Assembly: GCA_000406005.1 (NCBI GenBank)
Contig: ASZN01000059.1
Location: 8,237-36,614, forward strand
Length of the DNA: 28,378 nucleotides
From: Candidatus Poribacteria bacterium WGA-3G
GTDB lineage: Bacteria; Poribacteria; WGA-4E; WGA-3G
Direction of reading: 5' to 3'
Under the pieces are notes generated by a model. That model searched no databases. It worked only from the letters and a program-made list of their open reading frames with translations, and had not been told where the DNA came from. Made by a program: the position numbers and the translations under genes. Positions 7,766 through 16,866 of this stretch are shown here, in pieces (position 1 is the first letter of the stretch; the number at the start of each line of letters is the position of its first letter).

Positions 7766-10159
7766 ATGCGTATACAACCGACAATACACAAGACATTTTC
7801 ATACTGGCTGTGGCTTACCGCATTCGGTGTGTTGGGACTCATACTCGCTAACGTGCCGCTGTTTAACATCCTCGCTTTTGAGTTTTGCGCCGTGTTAGCA
7901 CTCAGCATCTCTTTGGTTGGCGCACACGTAGCATTTACTGTAGTCCGGCAGATGAAACGGCAACCGGAAGTGCTCTCTGGTTCATCGGGGCAAATCGTCA
8001 GCCGGTGTTTCTGGAGTGCGCTGATATTTAATTTCGGTCTACTCGTGCTACCGCTCGGTATTATCCTGTTGAACGCGCTTCGTGTTAAAAACTGCAATTT
8101 TGCGGAAGGATTTCTCTTTTTTTTTCTATTACCGATAATTAGCTGCTTGTACGCAACCGCAGCAGGCGTATTCTTCGGGTTCTGGATTAAGAGACGATGG
8201 TTGGCATACTTGGCGTATCTCGGATTCCTCGCGATCTCTTGTGTACCAGTGGTTATCAACCTGATATTTCACCCGCCGGTGTTTGCGTATCACGCGACAT
8301 TCGGATATTTTCCTGGACCGATTTACGATTTCGTTATCCCGATAACAAGTACACTGCTCATCGCCCGCGCAGAAACGCTGCTGTGGGCAGCCTTATTCTT
8401 CGGACTTACCGTTAGTATGTGCGAAATCAGTCGAGACACCGAATTGATGCCACAATTGAGATGGCAGAAACTCTTTAATCCACTGCCAAAACATATAGGT
8501 TTATATCTGCTGATTGTCTTCCTCATCGGTTTTCAGTTCTATGCAGGAGCCTTAGGAATTCGTCCCACCCGCAATGACATTGCTCAAGAACTCGGCGGTT
8601 TTCGTGAAACCGCACATTTTGAAATCTTTTATGCCCGCGAACTTCAACCGGAGATTGATCGGATTGCAGAGGATTGCGAATTTCGGTACGCACAATTAAC
8701 CGACTATCTTATACCTGAAGGCGGAAAACTCTCGCAAAAAGTCCGAGCGTATATCTATGCATCGACCCACCAGAAGAAGAAGTTAACTGGCGCAGGCAAC
8801 ACATCTGTAGAAGACCCATTCGGACACGGGTTCCACATTCATGCGCAAGGCTTTCCGCATCCCGTTCTGAAGCATGAATTGGCACACGTCTTTACAGTCC
8901 CGTGGTCCCCGCTGAAGGTTAGCCTGAAGATAGGGCTCCACGAAGGGATCGCCGTTGCGGCAGACTGGGACGAAGGCAGGCTTACAGCGCACCAGTGGGC
9001 GAAAGCGATGCGCCAGATGGAGATCGCGCCACCGTTATCTGCCATCATGGGAATCGGGTTCTGGGGACATGCCGGTTCTCGGAGCTATTTGTTGGCAGGC
9101 TCCTTCGTCCGGTTCCTTGTTGACACCTACGGCATAGAAAAATTTAAAAACGTCTTTCCTACTGGTAATTTTCTGCGCCACTATGCAAAGGATTTGACTT
9201 CACTTGAACAAGAATGGATCAATTTTTTGGGCAGTGTCCCTCTACAAGATGAGGATATAGCCTACGCGAATTATCGTCTAAAGCAACGTAGTGTTTTTGA
9301 ACAGGTCTGTGCGCATGAGATGGCGGTGCTACGGAATACCGCATGGCAGGCATTCTTCCGAAAAGATTTCGCCACCGCCGCGGAAACCTTCGAGGTGATG
9401 CTCTCAGATGAACCCGACAACCCAAGCACACTCCGCGGATTAATGTACACTGCCTATCGCATGCAGGCGTATGACAAAGCACTCGCCTTAGCAGACCGTC
9501 TCACAAGCAAAAAAGACCCGCTATTCAGTCCGGAAGCGACACTGTTGAAAGGCGATATTCATTGGCGAAGGAACGAGCACAAAAAAGCGATCTACACCTA
9601 CGCTTCCATTAAAACCGAATACGAAACGATGGCGCGTAGACGAACCAAGCGGATCGCAGCACTCTCTTACCCAGACGACGCACAGAGGCAAGCGAACGCG
9701 ACCCTTCAAGCGGAAAGATCTGTTCGTGAGTTGTTCCGTTCAGTCCTCATTGAGCCTAAAGACGCAGCAGAGAAGATGGCTGCCTTATCAATCTGCCTTC
9801 AAACAGGACAGGATACATGGTTAGCAGCCCTCTTAGCTGGCGAACTGCTCCATAGCGAAAAAGCGTGGCAGCTCAGCAATCAATATCTTCATAGTGCAGT
9901 GACGCAATTAGAAAAATTAGCCGTTTCCGATGAGACATTATCGCCACTGCCACTAACGCAACAACAATACAAGGACCTTGCCTTAGAAGGACGCAGATTA
10001 ATAGGCATTAATGCATATCATCAACAAGATTACGAGACTGCGATAAACGCATTCTCTGTGATTCAAAAAAACGAAGCGTTACCACTCGGAACCATACTAA
10101 AAGCAGAAGTATGGCAGCAGCGGTGTCAATGGGCACAACTGCAGAGAAGTAACCAGTAA
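7766..10159 (+). CDS. Polytopic membrane protein with HExxH metallopeptidase (MA-like) domain and TPR tail
   Basis: A 797-residue protein in three parts. Residues 1 to about 270 hold roughly seven hydrophobic segments. Residues about 285-500 form a gluzincin-like peptidase domain with the zinc motif HELAH at 370-374 and a downstream glutamate in LHEGIAVAAD (E393), as in 'peptidase MA-like' families. Residues about 515-790 contain TPR-like helical pairs, for example around FATAAETFEVMLSDEPDNPS and QDYETAINAFSVIQ. The likely role is a membrane-anchored zinc protease with a protein-binding tail; the substrate is unknown. The ATG at 7766 lacks a Shine-Dalgarno site but is the only ATG, GTG or TTG start after the upstream in-frame stop. 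Its last codons and TAA stop lie inside a heptad repeat, so the original C-terminus may have been changed. Confidence 0.75.
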   Translation: MRIQPTIHKTFSYWLWLTAFGVLGLILANVPLFNILAFEFCAVLALSISLVGAHVAFTVVRQMKRQPEVLSGSSGQIVSRCFWSALIFNFGLLVLPLGIILLNALRVKNCNFAEGFLFFFLLPIISCLYATAAGVFFGFWIKRRWLAYLAYLGFLAISCVPVVINLIFHPPVFAYHATFGYFPGPIYDFVIPITSTLLIARAETLLWAALFFGLTVSMCEISRDTELMPQLRWQKLFNPLPKHIGLYLLIVFLIGFQFYAGALGIRPTRNDIAQELGGFRETAHFEIFYARELQPEIDRIAEDCEFRYAQLTDYLIPEGGKLSQKVRAYIYASTHQKKKLTGAGNTSVEDPFGHGFHIHAQGFPHPVLKHELAHVFTVPWSPLKVSLKIGLHEGIAVAADWDEGRLTAHQWAKAMRQMEIAPPLSAIMGIGFWGHAGSRSYLLAGSFVRFLVDTYGIEKFKNVFPTGNFLRHYAKDLTSLEQEWINFLGSVPLQDEDIAYANYRLKQRSVFEQVCAHEMAVLRNTAWQAFFRKDFATAAETFEVMLSDEPDNPSTLRGLMYTAYRMQAYDKALALADRLTSKKDPLFSPEATLLKGDIHWRRNEHKKAIYTYASIKTEYETMARRRTKRIAALSYPDDAQRQANATLQAERSVRELFRSVLIEPKDAAEKMAALSICLQTGQDTWLAALLAGELLHSEKAWQLSNQYLHSAVTQLEKLAVSDETLSPLPLTQQQYKDLALEGRRLIGINAYHQQDYETAINAFSVIQKNEALPLGTILKAEVWQQRCQWAQLQRSNQ

Positions 10160-10242
10160 CCAGTGGCCAGTTAAAGAGGCGGACGGTTAACCAAAGGACT
10201 CTTTTCTTAACTGGTAACTGGCTCACTGGTAACTGGAAACTG
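10148..10242. repeat. Heptad repeat cluster 1 with inverted arms (AGTAACC / GTAACTG)
   Basis: The left arm holds AGTAACC, AGTAACC, AGTGGCC and AGTTAAA. The right arm (about 10207-10242) holds TTAACTG, GTAACTG, GCTCACTG, GTAACTG and GAAACTG. The arms are roughly inverted, so the whole could fold into an imperfect hairpin around 10175-10206. The left arm supplies the final residues and the stop codon of the metallopeptidase gene. Confidence 0.7.
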
Positions 10243-10261
10243 TGAAAATAGAGGAGTCTTT

Positions 10262-12181
10262 ATGAAACTTTTTGTGCCGGGAAGAATTTGTCTGTTCGGA
10301 GAACATAGCGATTGGGCAGCAAGGTGGCGGTTGAATAACTCAGAACTTGAAAAAGGTTATACCTTAATAGCGAGCACAAACCAAGGTGTATACGCCGAGG
10401 TTAAACCGCATCCGACGCGCCTGATTTTGAAGACGACCCTCAGTGATGGCACCCGTCACGGTCCCTTTAGCCTACCTATGGAAGGGGATGCTCTTCTTGC
10501 CGAAGCTGAAAAAGGTGGATTCTTTAGTTACGCCGCCGGTGTCGCATATCAGATCCTAACGAATTACCAGGTACAAGGCCTCGAAATAGATAATTATCTT
10601 ACGGACCTACCCGTTAAAAAAGGGTTATCTTCAAGTGCTGCTATCAGTGTCTTGGTCGCCCGCGCTTTCAATCGCACCTACGATCTTAAAATGACAACGC
10701 GCGGAGAAATGGAATATGCATACCGAGGCGAGATAACAACACCTTCACGCTGTGGACGGATGGACCAAGGCTGCGCATACCAACGTCCTATCCTCATGAC
10801 GTTTGATGGTGATCGTGTCGATATTACAGAACTCAGTGTACCAGAAAACATGTACTTTGTCATCGTCGATCTCGGTGCTGGTAAAGATACACTCCTTATA
10901 TTGAATCAATTAAGTCACTGTTATCCATTCGCAGACAGCGAATTAGAAAAGAACGTGCAACACTACCTCGGTCCCCTGAGCGCCCAGATTACACAAGAGG
11001 CACACCAAGCCCTCCGAGACGGAGATGCAGAGGCAGTCGGTAAGCTAATGACCCGTGCACAGACGGAGTTCGATAAACACCTCATACCCGCTTGCCCATC
11101 GCAACTGACGGCACCGGTGCTCCATAAAGTCCTCACCTACGAACCGATTCAACCCTATATCTGGGGTGGCAAAGGTGTCGGATCACAGGGCGACGGGTCG
11201 GCACAATTCATTGTGAAAGACGAAGAGAGCCAGCAGCGTGTGATAGAAATTATCGAGCAGGATTTGCAGATGTCATGCCTGAAACTCGTCATTGAGGCAG
11301 GTAGACATGTCCGCAAGGCGGTTATTCCGGCAGCTGGGTTCGGAACTCGGCTATTCCCCGCATCAAAAGCGATGAAGAAAGAACTCTTCCCCGTCGTTGA
11401 TAAATCTGGACGCGCGAAACCGGCAATCATGGCGATTGTTGAGGAGGCGATTGATGCCGGTATTGAAGAAGTATGCCTCATCATTCAGAGCAGCGATACG
11501 GAACTCTTTGAATCGTTTTTCAAGACAGCACCCCGAATTGAACATTACAATAAACTCAGTAAAGAAAATAAAGCATACTGCGACTATATACTGGCGTTAG
11601 GGAACAAGATGACATTCGTCACACAAGACGTACAAGAAGGATTCGGACATGCTGTTTATTGTGCCAAGGAGTGGGTCGGCAATGAACCTTTTCTGCTGAT
11701 GCTCGGAGATCATCTTTACGGTTCAGACGAAGAGTCGTGTTGTGCACGACAGGTCGTAGAGGCTTATGAACAGGTAGGGCACAGTGTTGTCGGGCTGAAA
11801 GTGACACCGATTGAACACTTATCGAACTTCGGCTGTGTCACGGGTGTATGGAAGGAAGAAAATTCGCTACTTTCGGTAACAGAATTCTATGAAAAACCGG
11901 ACCCAGAGTACGCAATGGAGCATTTACACGTAGATGGCATGGATATAGACCAGTTCTTGACAGTGTTCGGTATTTACGTCATTCAACCGCAGATTTTCGA
12001 GTTCCTTGAACAGAACATCTCCCATAATCTGCGCGAGCGAGGTGAATTTCAACTCACCTCTTGTTTGGACGAATTGCGGAAGGCAGAAGGCTTCTCAGGA
12101 TATGTTGTTAAGGGACGACGGTTCGATATCGGTCTCCCTGAGGAGTATAGACAAACGGTTATTGACTTCAGAAATGCTTAG
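10262..12181 (+). CDS. Fusion of GHMP-family sugar kinase and GalU-type sugar-1-phosphate nucleotidyltransferase
   Basis: A 639-residue two-domain enzyme. Residues 1-348 are a GHMP kinase. They show motif 1 (RICLFGEHSDW, about 8-18), the ATP-binding motif KKGLSSSAA (119-127), CGRMDQ with the probable catalytic D168, and the glycine-rich motif 3 GGKGVGSQGDG (302-312). Residues 351-639 are a complete GalU-like domain with AAGFGTRLFPASK (357-369), EGFGHAV, GDHLYG and a C-terminal GLPEEY segment. Together they would phosphorylate a free sugar at C1 and couple the product to a nucleotide, probably UTP, which is a salvage route to a UDP-sugar (inference). Motif 1 resembles galactokinase and glucuronokinase; the sugar cannot be told from sequence. 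GAGGAG lies just ahead of the ATG. The gene follows a repeat cluster and converges with the next gene after 9 bp. Confidence 0.85.
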   Translation: MKLFVPGRICLFGEHSDWAARWRLNNSELEKGYTLIASTNQGVYAEVKPHPTRLILKTTLSDGTRHGPFSLPMEGDALLAEAEKGGFFSYAAGVAYQILTNYQVQGLEIDNYLTDLPVKKGLSSSAAISVLVARAFNRTYDLKMTTRGEMEYAYRGEITTPSRCGRMDQGCAYQRPILMTFDGDRVDITELSVPENMYFVIVDLGAGKDTLLILNQLSHCYPFADSELEKNVQHYLGPLSAQITQEAHQALRDGDAEAVGKLMTRAQTEFDKHLIPACPSQLTAPVLHKVLTYEPIQPYIWGGKGVGSQGDGSAQFIVKDEESQQRVIEIIEQDLQMSCLKLVIEAGRHVRKAVIPAAGFGTRLFPASKAMKKELFPVVDKSGRAKPAIMAIVEEAIDAGIEEVCLIIQSSDTELFESFFKTAPRIEHYNKLSKENKAYCDYILALGNKMTFVTQDVQEGFGHAVYCAKEWVGNEPFLLMLGDHLYGSDEESCCARQVVEAYEQVGHSVVGLKVTPIEHLSNFGCVTGVWKEENSLLSVTEFYEKPDPEYAMEHLHVDGMDIDQFLTVFGIYVIQPQIFEFLEQNISHNLRERGEFQLTSCLDELRKAEGFSGYVVKGRRFDIGLPEEYRQTVIDFRNA

Positions 12182-12190
12182 AAGGCGCGC

Positions 12191-15100
12191 TTATACGTCG
12201 GAACGCTGTTTGATAACAACAATCGTAAGATCGTCATACTGCTCCGCGTCGCCGACAAATTCATGGACATCATCTACAATGTGTTGGATAATCTCCTCCG
12301 CACTGTAAGTATCAGGCATCTGAGCAACCAATTGCTTAAAACGTTCCGTCCCGTACATCTCGTCCTCTGTGTTGAGTGCCTCAATAAGACCATCGGTATG
12401 AAAGATCAGCGTATCACCACCACTGAGCTCAATAGTGCTGGACTCATAGACCACTCTTTTCATACTACCGAGCGGAAGATCACTGTTCTCAATCTCAATG
12501 ACCTCGGCACCTCGTTTGAGGACAGGATAAGGTTGTCCCCCGTTCGCATAGTTAATCTTTTTATTTTTTTTATCAAGGATCGCTAAGTTAAGTGCGATGA
12601 AACTGGGTCCATACATCCGCGGTGCTAACCCAGCGTTGAGATCACTCAGAATGACAGCGGCTTCGGATTTGTAGCGCGAGACTTCATACAACATACCGTT
12701 TGTTAGCACGGCATTCATCGCGCCCCGTAAACCTTTCCCGGCAGCGTCTGCCACCGCGATTGCGGTCTGCCCGTTCTCTACAGTCAGGTAATCGTAGAAA
12801 TCGCCACCGACCTGTGTTGCCGGAACAGACATACCTGCGACTTCAAACCCCTCAATGTCCGGTGCCTCCGTCGGGAGCAGCCCCATCTGAATATTCTGTG
12901 CTTCGCTCAACTCCGCCCGGATACGCTGCATTTCGGATTCTTCTTTCTCTCGCATCTCATTACGCAACTGGATCGTGTGTCGCCGGTTGAGTATCAAACG
13001 ACCAACCAATGCAAACACAACAGTCAGGAAGATGAAGGTCGGTAAGTAGGTGCGCCAACGTGTCCAGATTGGCGGCGGGATATTAAAATCCACAATCGCT
13101 GGCGGTGCCGTGTAGTGCCAACCTTTGCGGAACGCCTTGATGAGGAAAGTATAATGTCCTGCCTTAAGCCCGGCGTATCGGATACGCAAAACACCGTTTT
13201 GGTTCTGGATTTCCTGCGTAACACCGCTATTATTGAGGTTCTGTTGCTCGGTCGCAATAGAGCCGGCAAATGGGGTCCATTCGTCTGCACGCGTGGTGGA
13301 AACAACAGGAAGATTCGAGAAGTCGTCCGCTGAGACGTTCATCCAGGTAGGTGTGTCCAACCCTATCAATTTAAATTGATAGGAAAGTCCCTCTCGAAGG
13401 GAACTGAGTCCGCGAATATTGAAAGTTTTAGCACCGCGCGTCGGTAAAACTAAACTCGACGAGAAATCGCTGTAAGATTTATCCGCCTCCAAACTGATTA
13501 TTCTGCACTCTGGTAACCCGCCCCGCGCGGGTGTATACTGCGTAACACCGCCTTCAGTCGCAAACCAGATGTCTTTCTCAGAAGATTCAAGGATTTTTGC
13601 GATGTTATTGTGCGCCCATCCATTTTTCGTCGTTCGACTATGGAAAGTTTCACCATCATAGCGAACAGCACCCCCACCCCTTGTCGCGAACCAGATATTT
13701 CCGCGACTGTCCTCTACAACATCGCGGACATTATCCACAAGAAATCCATCTTCCTTCCTCGTATATGTCCTGAGCCTTTTCCCATCGTATCGGACGGCAC
13801 CGTGAGATGTCGCTAACCAGAGAACGCCATCTCTCGTAATCACAGAAGCGTTTACAGTGTCAATTGGACCAATAGGATCAACAGTTCTCAGCATTCTACC
13901 GTGGTAGGTCCTAAGCGCATCAGAAAAAACAAAAGTGATTCTGTCAATCTGACTGGCAGGTTCTTGCCAGACTGCAAGTGGCGCGGCACTTGATTCTCCA
14001 TCAAGGATAATCGGTTTGCCAGATTCGATGTCGCTCCAGCGTATCAGCTTTCCTGTCATTGCGTTGAAATACCATTTATCTGCCGGTGTCGATTTTACAA
14101 GGTGAGTTGCTCTGAGCCGCAGCAGGTCCGGCGGGATAGAACGGGTCGTAGGCGACGCATGATTGATATCCTTGGGATAGCGTTTTACGCTCCCGTTGGC
14201 GAAATGCACCCATAACCTATCTCCTGAATCTCTATATAAATCTGTTATTGGAACGGGGCCTGGGGCTATTTGAAGCGTAGGTGTCCCACTATCTATTTCA
14301 GACGGTTTTTGAAATAGGATTCTTTGTGTCGCACTATCTGTAATCCACAAAAGCCCCATGGTGTCCGCTTTGAAAAGGTGTCCGCCAAAAGCCATCCAAA
14401 CATATTCGCCTTCGCTAAGAAGGACACCCGGGTCGCTATCGGACCTGTCGCCGCCAGGACCGATTTCTGTGCGGACAGAAATAGAGATTTGGGGACCGTA
14501 GCTCCCATTTGCATAGCGGAAGAATGTATATCGCGTTGAAGCGGCCCGAGATACCGGTTCATTAATAAACCAGATGTCCCTGCCGACTTCAAATATTTTC
14601 ACGATTTCAGCCTGAGAGCGACGGTTCAGATTCGGTTCAGGAGCAGACGCATTTCGCGCATCCCTTAGCCTGAATGATGCTGTTGTGATCTCATCTATCT
14701 TCGCATCGTAACGCGCGACAGCACCTGGAACGCTGAACCAGAGGTAACCGCGACTGTCCTCATACATCGTGCGTACCCGACTGGTACCAAGCTTCGCATG
14801 TGTAATCACTGCAGGTGTCGGCTCCAAGATTGTTACACCGTTATTGTGTCCGAACCACAATTTACCGTCAACGGCTTCAAATATTGTTCGGATCTCATCG
14901 TTTTCGAGTCTACTATTCGCGTTATCTAAAAGGAGTTCGAGGTCGGAATTATATTGACGGACCCCACGGCCTTCACTGATGAACCATAGGTTGTCCCATT
15001 TGTCCTCAATTTCAAGAAACCCGTGTACATCTTTGGATGTGCGGAGGTTGGAACCGTCCCACCGTCTTGCCGGTCGTTCATCGCTAAACCACACATCTCC

Positions 15101-16051
15101 TTTTGCATCAACCTTAATTGAAGCCGGTCTTCTCAATGACGTTTCATCTGAAGATTTACGTCCGGTGTAAGACCACGTAGGAAGAATCTGTTGAAAATCT
15201 GTACCATCAAAACGGAGCAAGAGATTATCGCCGCCAAACCAGAGATTGCCAACGGAATCTTCAGCGACCGCCTCAATCGGGCTAACCACATTAAGGCTGG
15301 ACACATCGTGTCGTGTAAAACCGGCGTTTGGATGAATACGCGGCGTGCTGACCTCGGTTTCACCAGCGTCGGTACCGTTACCTTCGTCAGGCTCCACGCG
15401 CCTCCAACGGTTCCCACGAAAACTTAGGATGACACCATTTATTCCCTCTTCACCTTCACTCCCGCAGAGCCAGAGCGTTCCATCTTCGCTTTCAAAAACG
15501 ACATCTATCGTCAAAGTTGTCGATTTGATTAGATCTTCACCTATGATTTCATGAGGTTGCGGCTGCGGTAATCTTTCGACCCCAGGTGTCACGTACTGCG
15601 TTAAGACATGATTTTCACCGACCCATATATCACCGTGTCGATCTGTGATAATGGAGTTCCCAGTGCCGACATAACTGACCGACTTACCATCAAACCGGCT
15701 AACTTTACCCGATTTTTCTGACGGAACACGCGTGAGAAACCAGATGTGTCCCCATTTATCCTCAACGATTTGCCGTGTCTGTCCGAGCAGCGCGCCTGCT
15801 TCAACATCCTCATAAGTGTTCAGGGATCCGACATACGATTTAAAAGTGTTATCGTAAAACCGGCTTACGCCGCCGCGATCGGAACCGAACCAAAGCGCAC
15901 CACGACTGTCTTGGAAAATAACGGGGACAATAGGACCTACCAATCCATCAGCAACGGTATAGGTTTGAACCTGTTCAGCCCGTGCGCCGCTGCAAACCAA
16001 AAACGCAGCAAAAACTATACCAACGCCCAATAGGATGAAGTGCTTAACCAT
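12191..16051 (-). CDS. Periplasmic Reg_prop propeller sensor with cytoplasmic SpoIIE/PP2C phosphatase
   Basis: A 1286-residue protein. A signal peptide (KHFILLGVGIVFAAFLV, cleavage likely after ARA at 25) precedes about 15 propeller repeats of the form EDSRGxLWFG...GVxRYDG, as in two-component regulator propellers. A Y_Y_Y-like domain follows, then one transmembrane helix (about 1003-1025), a short charged linker and a PP2C/SpoIIE domain (about 1060-1286). The PP2C metal ligands are present in VGGDFYDY, ADAAGKG, FHTDGLIEA and QYDDLTIV. It should sense an extracytoplasmic ligand and dephosphorylate a Ser/Thr-phosphorylated regulator such as an anti-anti-sigma factor (inference). The ATG at 16051 is preferred to one at 16108 because it places the signal peptide at the N-terminus; the Shine-Dalgarno site is weak (GAGG, 12 bases ahead). 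No target or anti-sigma gene is nearby. Confidence 0.85.
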   Translation of the reverse strand: MVKHFILLGVGIVFAAFLVCSGARAEQVQTYTVADGLVGPIVPVIFQDSRGALWFGSDRGGVSRFYDNTFKSYVGSLNTYEDVEAGALLGQTRQIVEDKWGHIWFLTRVPSEKSGKVSRFDGKSVSYVGTGNSIITDRHGDIWVGENHVLTQYVTPGVERLPQPQPHEIIGEDLIKSTTLTIDVVFESEDGTLWLCGSEGEEGINGVILSFRGNRWRRVEPDEGNGTDAGETEVSTPRIHPNAGFTRHDVSSLNVVSPIEAVAEDSVGNLWFGGDNLLLRFDGTDFQQILPTWSYTGRKSSDETSLRRPASIKVDAKGDVWFSDERPARRWDGSNLRTSKDVHGFLEIEDKWDNLWFISEGRGVRQYNSDLELLLDNANSRLENDEIRTIFEAVDGKLWFGHNNGVTILEPTPAVITHAKLGTSRVRTMYEDSRGYLWFSVPGAVARYDAKIDEITTASFRLRDARNASAPEPNLNRRSQAEIVKIFEVGRDIWFINEPVSRAASTRYTFFRYANGSYGPQISISVRTEIGPGGDRSDSDPGVLLSEGEYVWMAFGGHLFKADTMGLLWITDSATQRILFQKPSEIDSGTPTLQIAPGPVPITDLYRDSGDRLWVHFANGSVKRYPKDINHASPTTRSIPPDLLRLRATHLVKSTPADKWYFNAMTGKLIRWSDIESGKPIILDGESSAAPLAVWQEPASQIDRITFVFSDALRTYHGRMLRTVDPIGPIDTVNASVITRDGVLWLATSHGAVRYDGKRLRTYTRKEDGFLVDNVRDVVEDSRGNIWFATRGGGAVRYDGETFHSRTTKNGWAHNNIAKILESSEKDIWFATEGGVTQYTPARGGLPECRIISLEADKSYSDFSSSLVLPTRGAKTFNIRGLSSLREGLSYQFKLIGLDTPTWMNVSADDFSNLPVVSTTRADEWTPFAGSIATEQQNLNNSGVTQEIQNQNGVLRIRYAGLKAGHYTFLIKAFRKGWHYTAPPAIVDFNIPPPIWTRWRTYLPTFIFLTVVFALVGRLILNRRHTIQLRNEMREKEESEMQRIRAELSEAQNIQMGLLPTEAPDIEGFEVAGMSVPATQVGGDFYDYLTVENGQTAIAVADAAGKGLRGAMNAVLTNGMLYEVSRYKSEAAVILSDLNAGLAPRMYGPSFIALNLAILDKKNKKINYANGGQPYPVLKRGAEVIEIENSDLPLGSMKRVVYESSTIELSGGDTLIFHTDGLIEALNTEDEMYGTERFKQLVAQMPDTYSAEEIIQHIVDDVHEFVGDAEQYDDLTIVVIKQRSDV

Positions 16052-16124
16052 CGTTTGTATATGCCTCAAGCTTTCTAAACAGAAATTAGTATACAATATC
16101 ATAAGCATTACCGACCAAAGACGT

Positions 16125-16245
16125 TATCAGTAGTTCTCAGTACTCAGTTTTCGGTTAAGAAGACTCTTGTAGCTGATAACTGGCAACCCTCCTTCCGACA
16201 ACCGAAAGATTTTTTTGAAAGGAAAAAATCGTACCGACGGGCGTA
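16125..16245. repeat. Heptad repeat cluster 2 with GTACGATTTTTT-type tail
   Basis: CAGT-containing heptads (TATCAGT, CTCAGT, ACTCAGT, TTTCGGT) run to about 16155. They are followed by AAGACTCTT, an ACTGG arm, and a poly-purine tail ending at 16235. On the minus strand the tail reads GGTACGATTTTTTCC, matching the segment that precedes the heptads at 19441. Cluster 1 shares the CGGTTAA...ACTCTT core. It sits between the sensor gene and the broken gene that ends at 16267. Confidence 0.6.
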
Positions 16246-16266
16246 ATTATTATTGTTAGATAGGGC

Positions 16267-16866
16267 TCAGCACATGGAAGTGCCAAACCCTATTTTATTA
16301 TCTACGCAAAGTGCTGCGATTTCTGTCGAGGCAGCCTGCTCACCTTTTGAACTCTCAAGCATAGCTTTCATTTCACCCAATGCGAAGAAGTAATCTCTAT
16401 CAGAAAAACTTTGCAGAATCTGCACTATCTCATCCAGAAATTCCGACTCCGCTTGTTTAACCAACGCGTTGAATCCATCTTTATCCGCTTGTATTGGATA
16501 GCGTTCTTCAAATTGCGCGTTAGTTAAGTACGGATACTCTGTAACCTCCGGATATTTCGCGGCCAATCTGGAATGAAGTCATGCATCTATTGCTTGAAAG
16601 CCGCAATCTTTTCCGCATCCGTCATTTCATCGGATAGAATCGGCTCAGGTGCCTCTGGACTTTCAGTTGCCACCACATCGGTGAAGACACCGAACCAGAC
16701 TTCGCCCTCGGTTGGTGTTTTAATTAGGACTTACGCACTTTTGACGATATGACGCTCCGTTAGCGAGTAAACTTTGAAGAGACCGAGACATTCTCAGGAC
16801 ACAGGCTAACGGTTCCTATGCTACAAAAGAGCACGCTGCGTAAGTCCTATTAATAAGAGTCTTCAT
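16267..16866 (-). pseudogene. Broken small gene (MITE insertion, frameshift and in-frame TGA)
   Basis: Two pieces look like one former protein of about 155 residues. The first piece starts at ATG 16866, is split by the MITE at 16725-16849, then continues IKTPTEGEVWFGVFTDVV...DAEKIAAFKQ and stops at TAG 16587-16589. The second, in another frame, reads AIDA-stop(TGA 16579-16581)-LHSRLAAKYPEVTEYP and runs to TGA 16267-16269, ending IGFGTSMC. Joining them across one indel gives a smooth hydrophilic helical protein, so decay is more likely than two genes. I recognise no family. The start overlaps the end of the upstream broken gene by 17 bases, as in translationally coupled genes. If the second piece is a gene of its own, it would begin at TTG 16566 (99 residues). 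Confidence 0.5.
16725..16849. mobile_element. 125-bp MITE with 13-bp terminal inverted repeats and TTAAT target duplication
   Basis: The ends are perfect inverted repeats: TAGGACTTACGCA at 16725-16737 and TGCGTAAGTCCTA at 16837-16849. TTAAT flanks both sides (16720-16724 and 16850-16854), a 5-bp target-site duplication. Inside, CTTTTG (16738-16743) matches CAAAAG (16824-16829), and CCGTTAGC (16757-16764) matches GCTAACGG (16805-16812), so the element can fold along much of its length. No coding frame is present, so it needs a transposase from elsewhere. It landed at the junction of two overlapping small genes. Confidence 0.85.

Noticed and set aside
7684..8259. 191-residue minus-strand frame opposite the metallopeptidase gene
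   Set aside because: It is antisense to the hydrophobic N-terminus of a well-supported protein, has no recognisable domain or ribosome binding site, and its composition is that of a shadow frame.
16567..16590. Possible selenocysteine codon (TGA at 16579-16581) in the broken small gene
   Set aside because: The same gene also has an indel and a MITE insertion, and I see no SECIS-like hairpin directly after the TGA. Decay explains it better.
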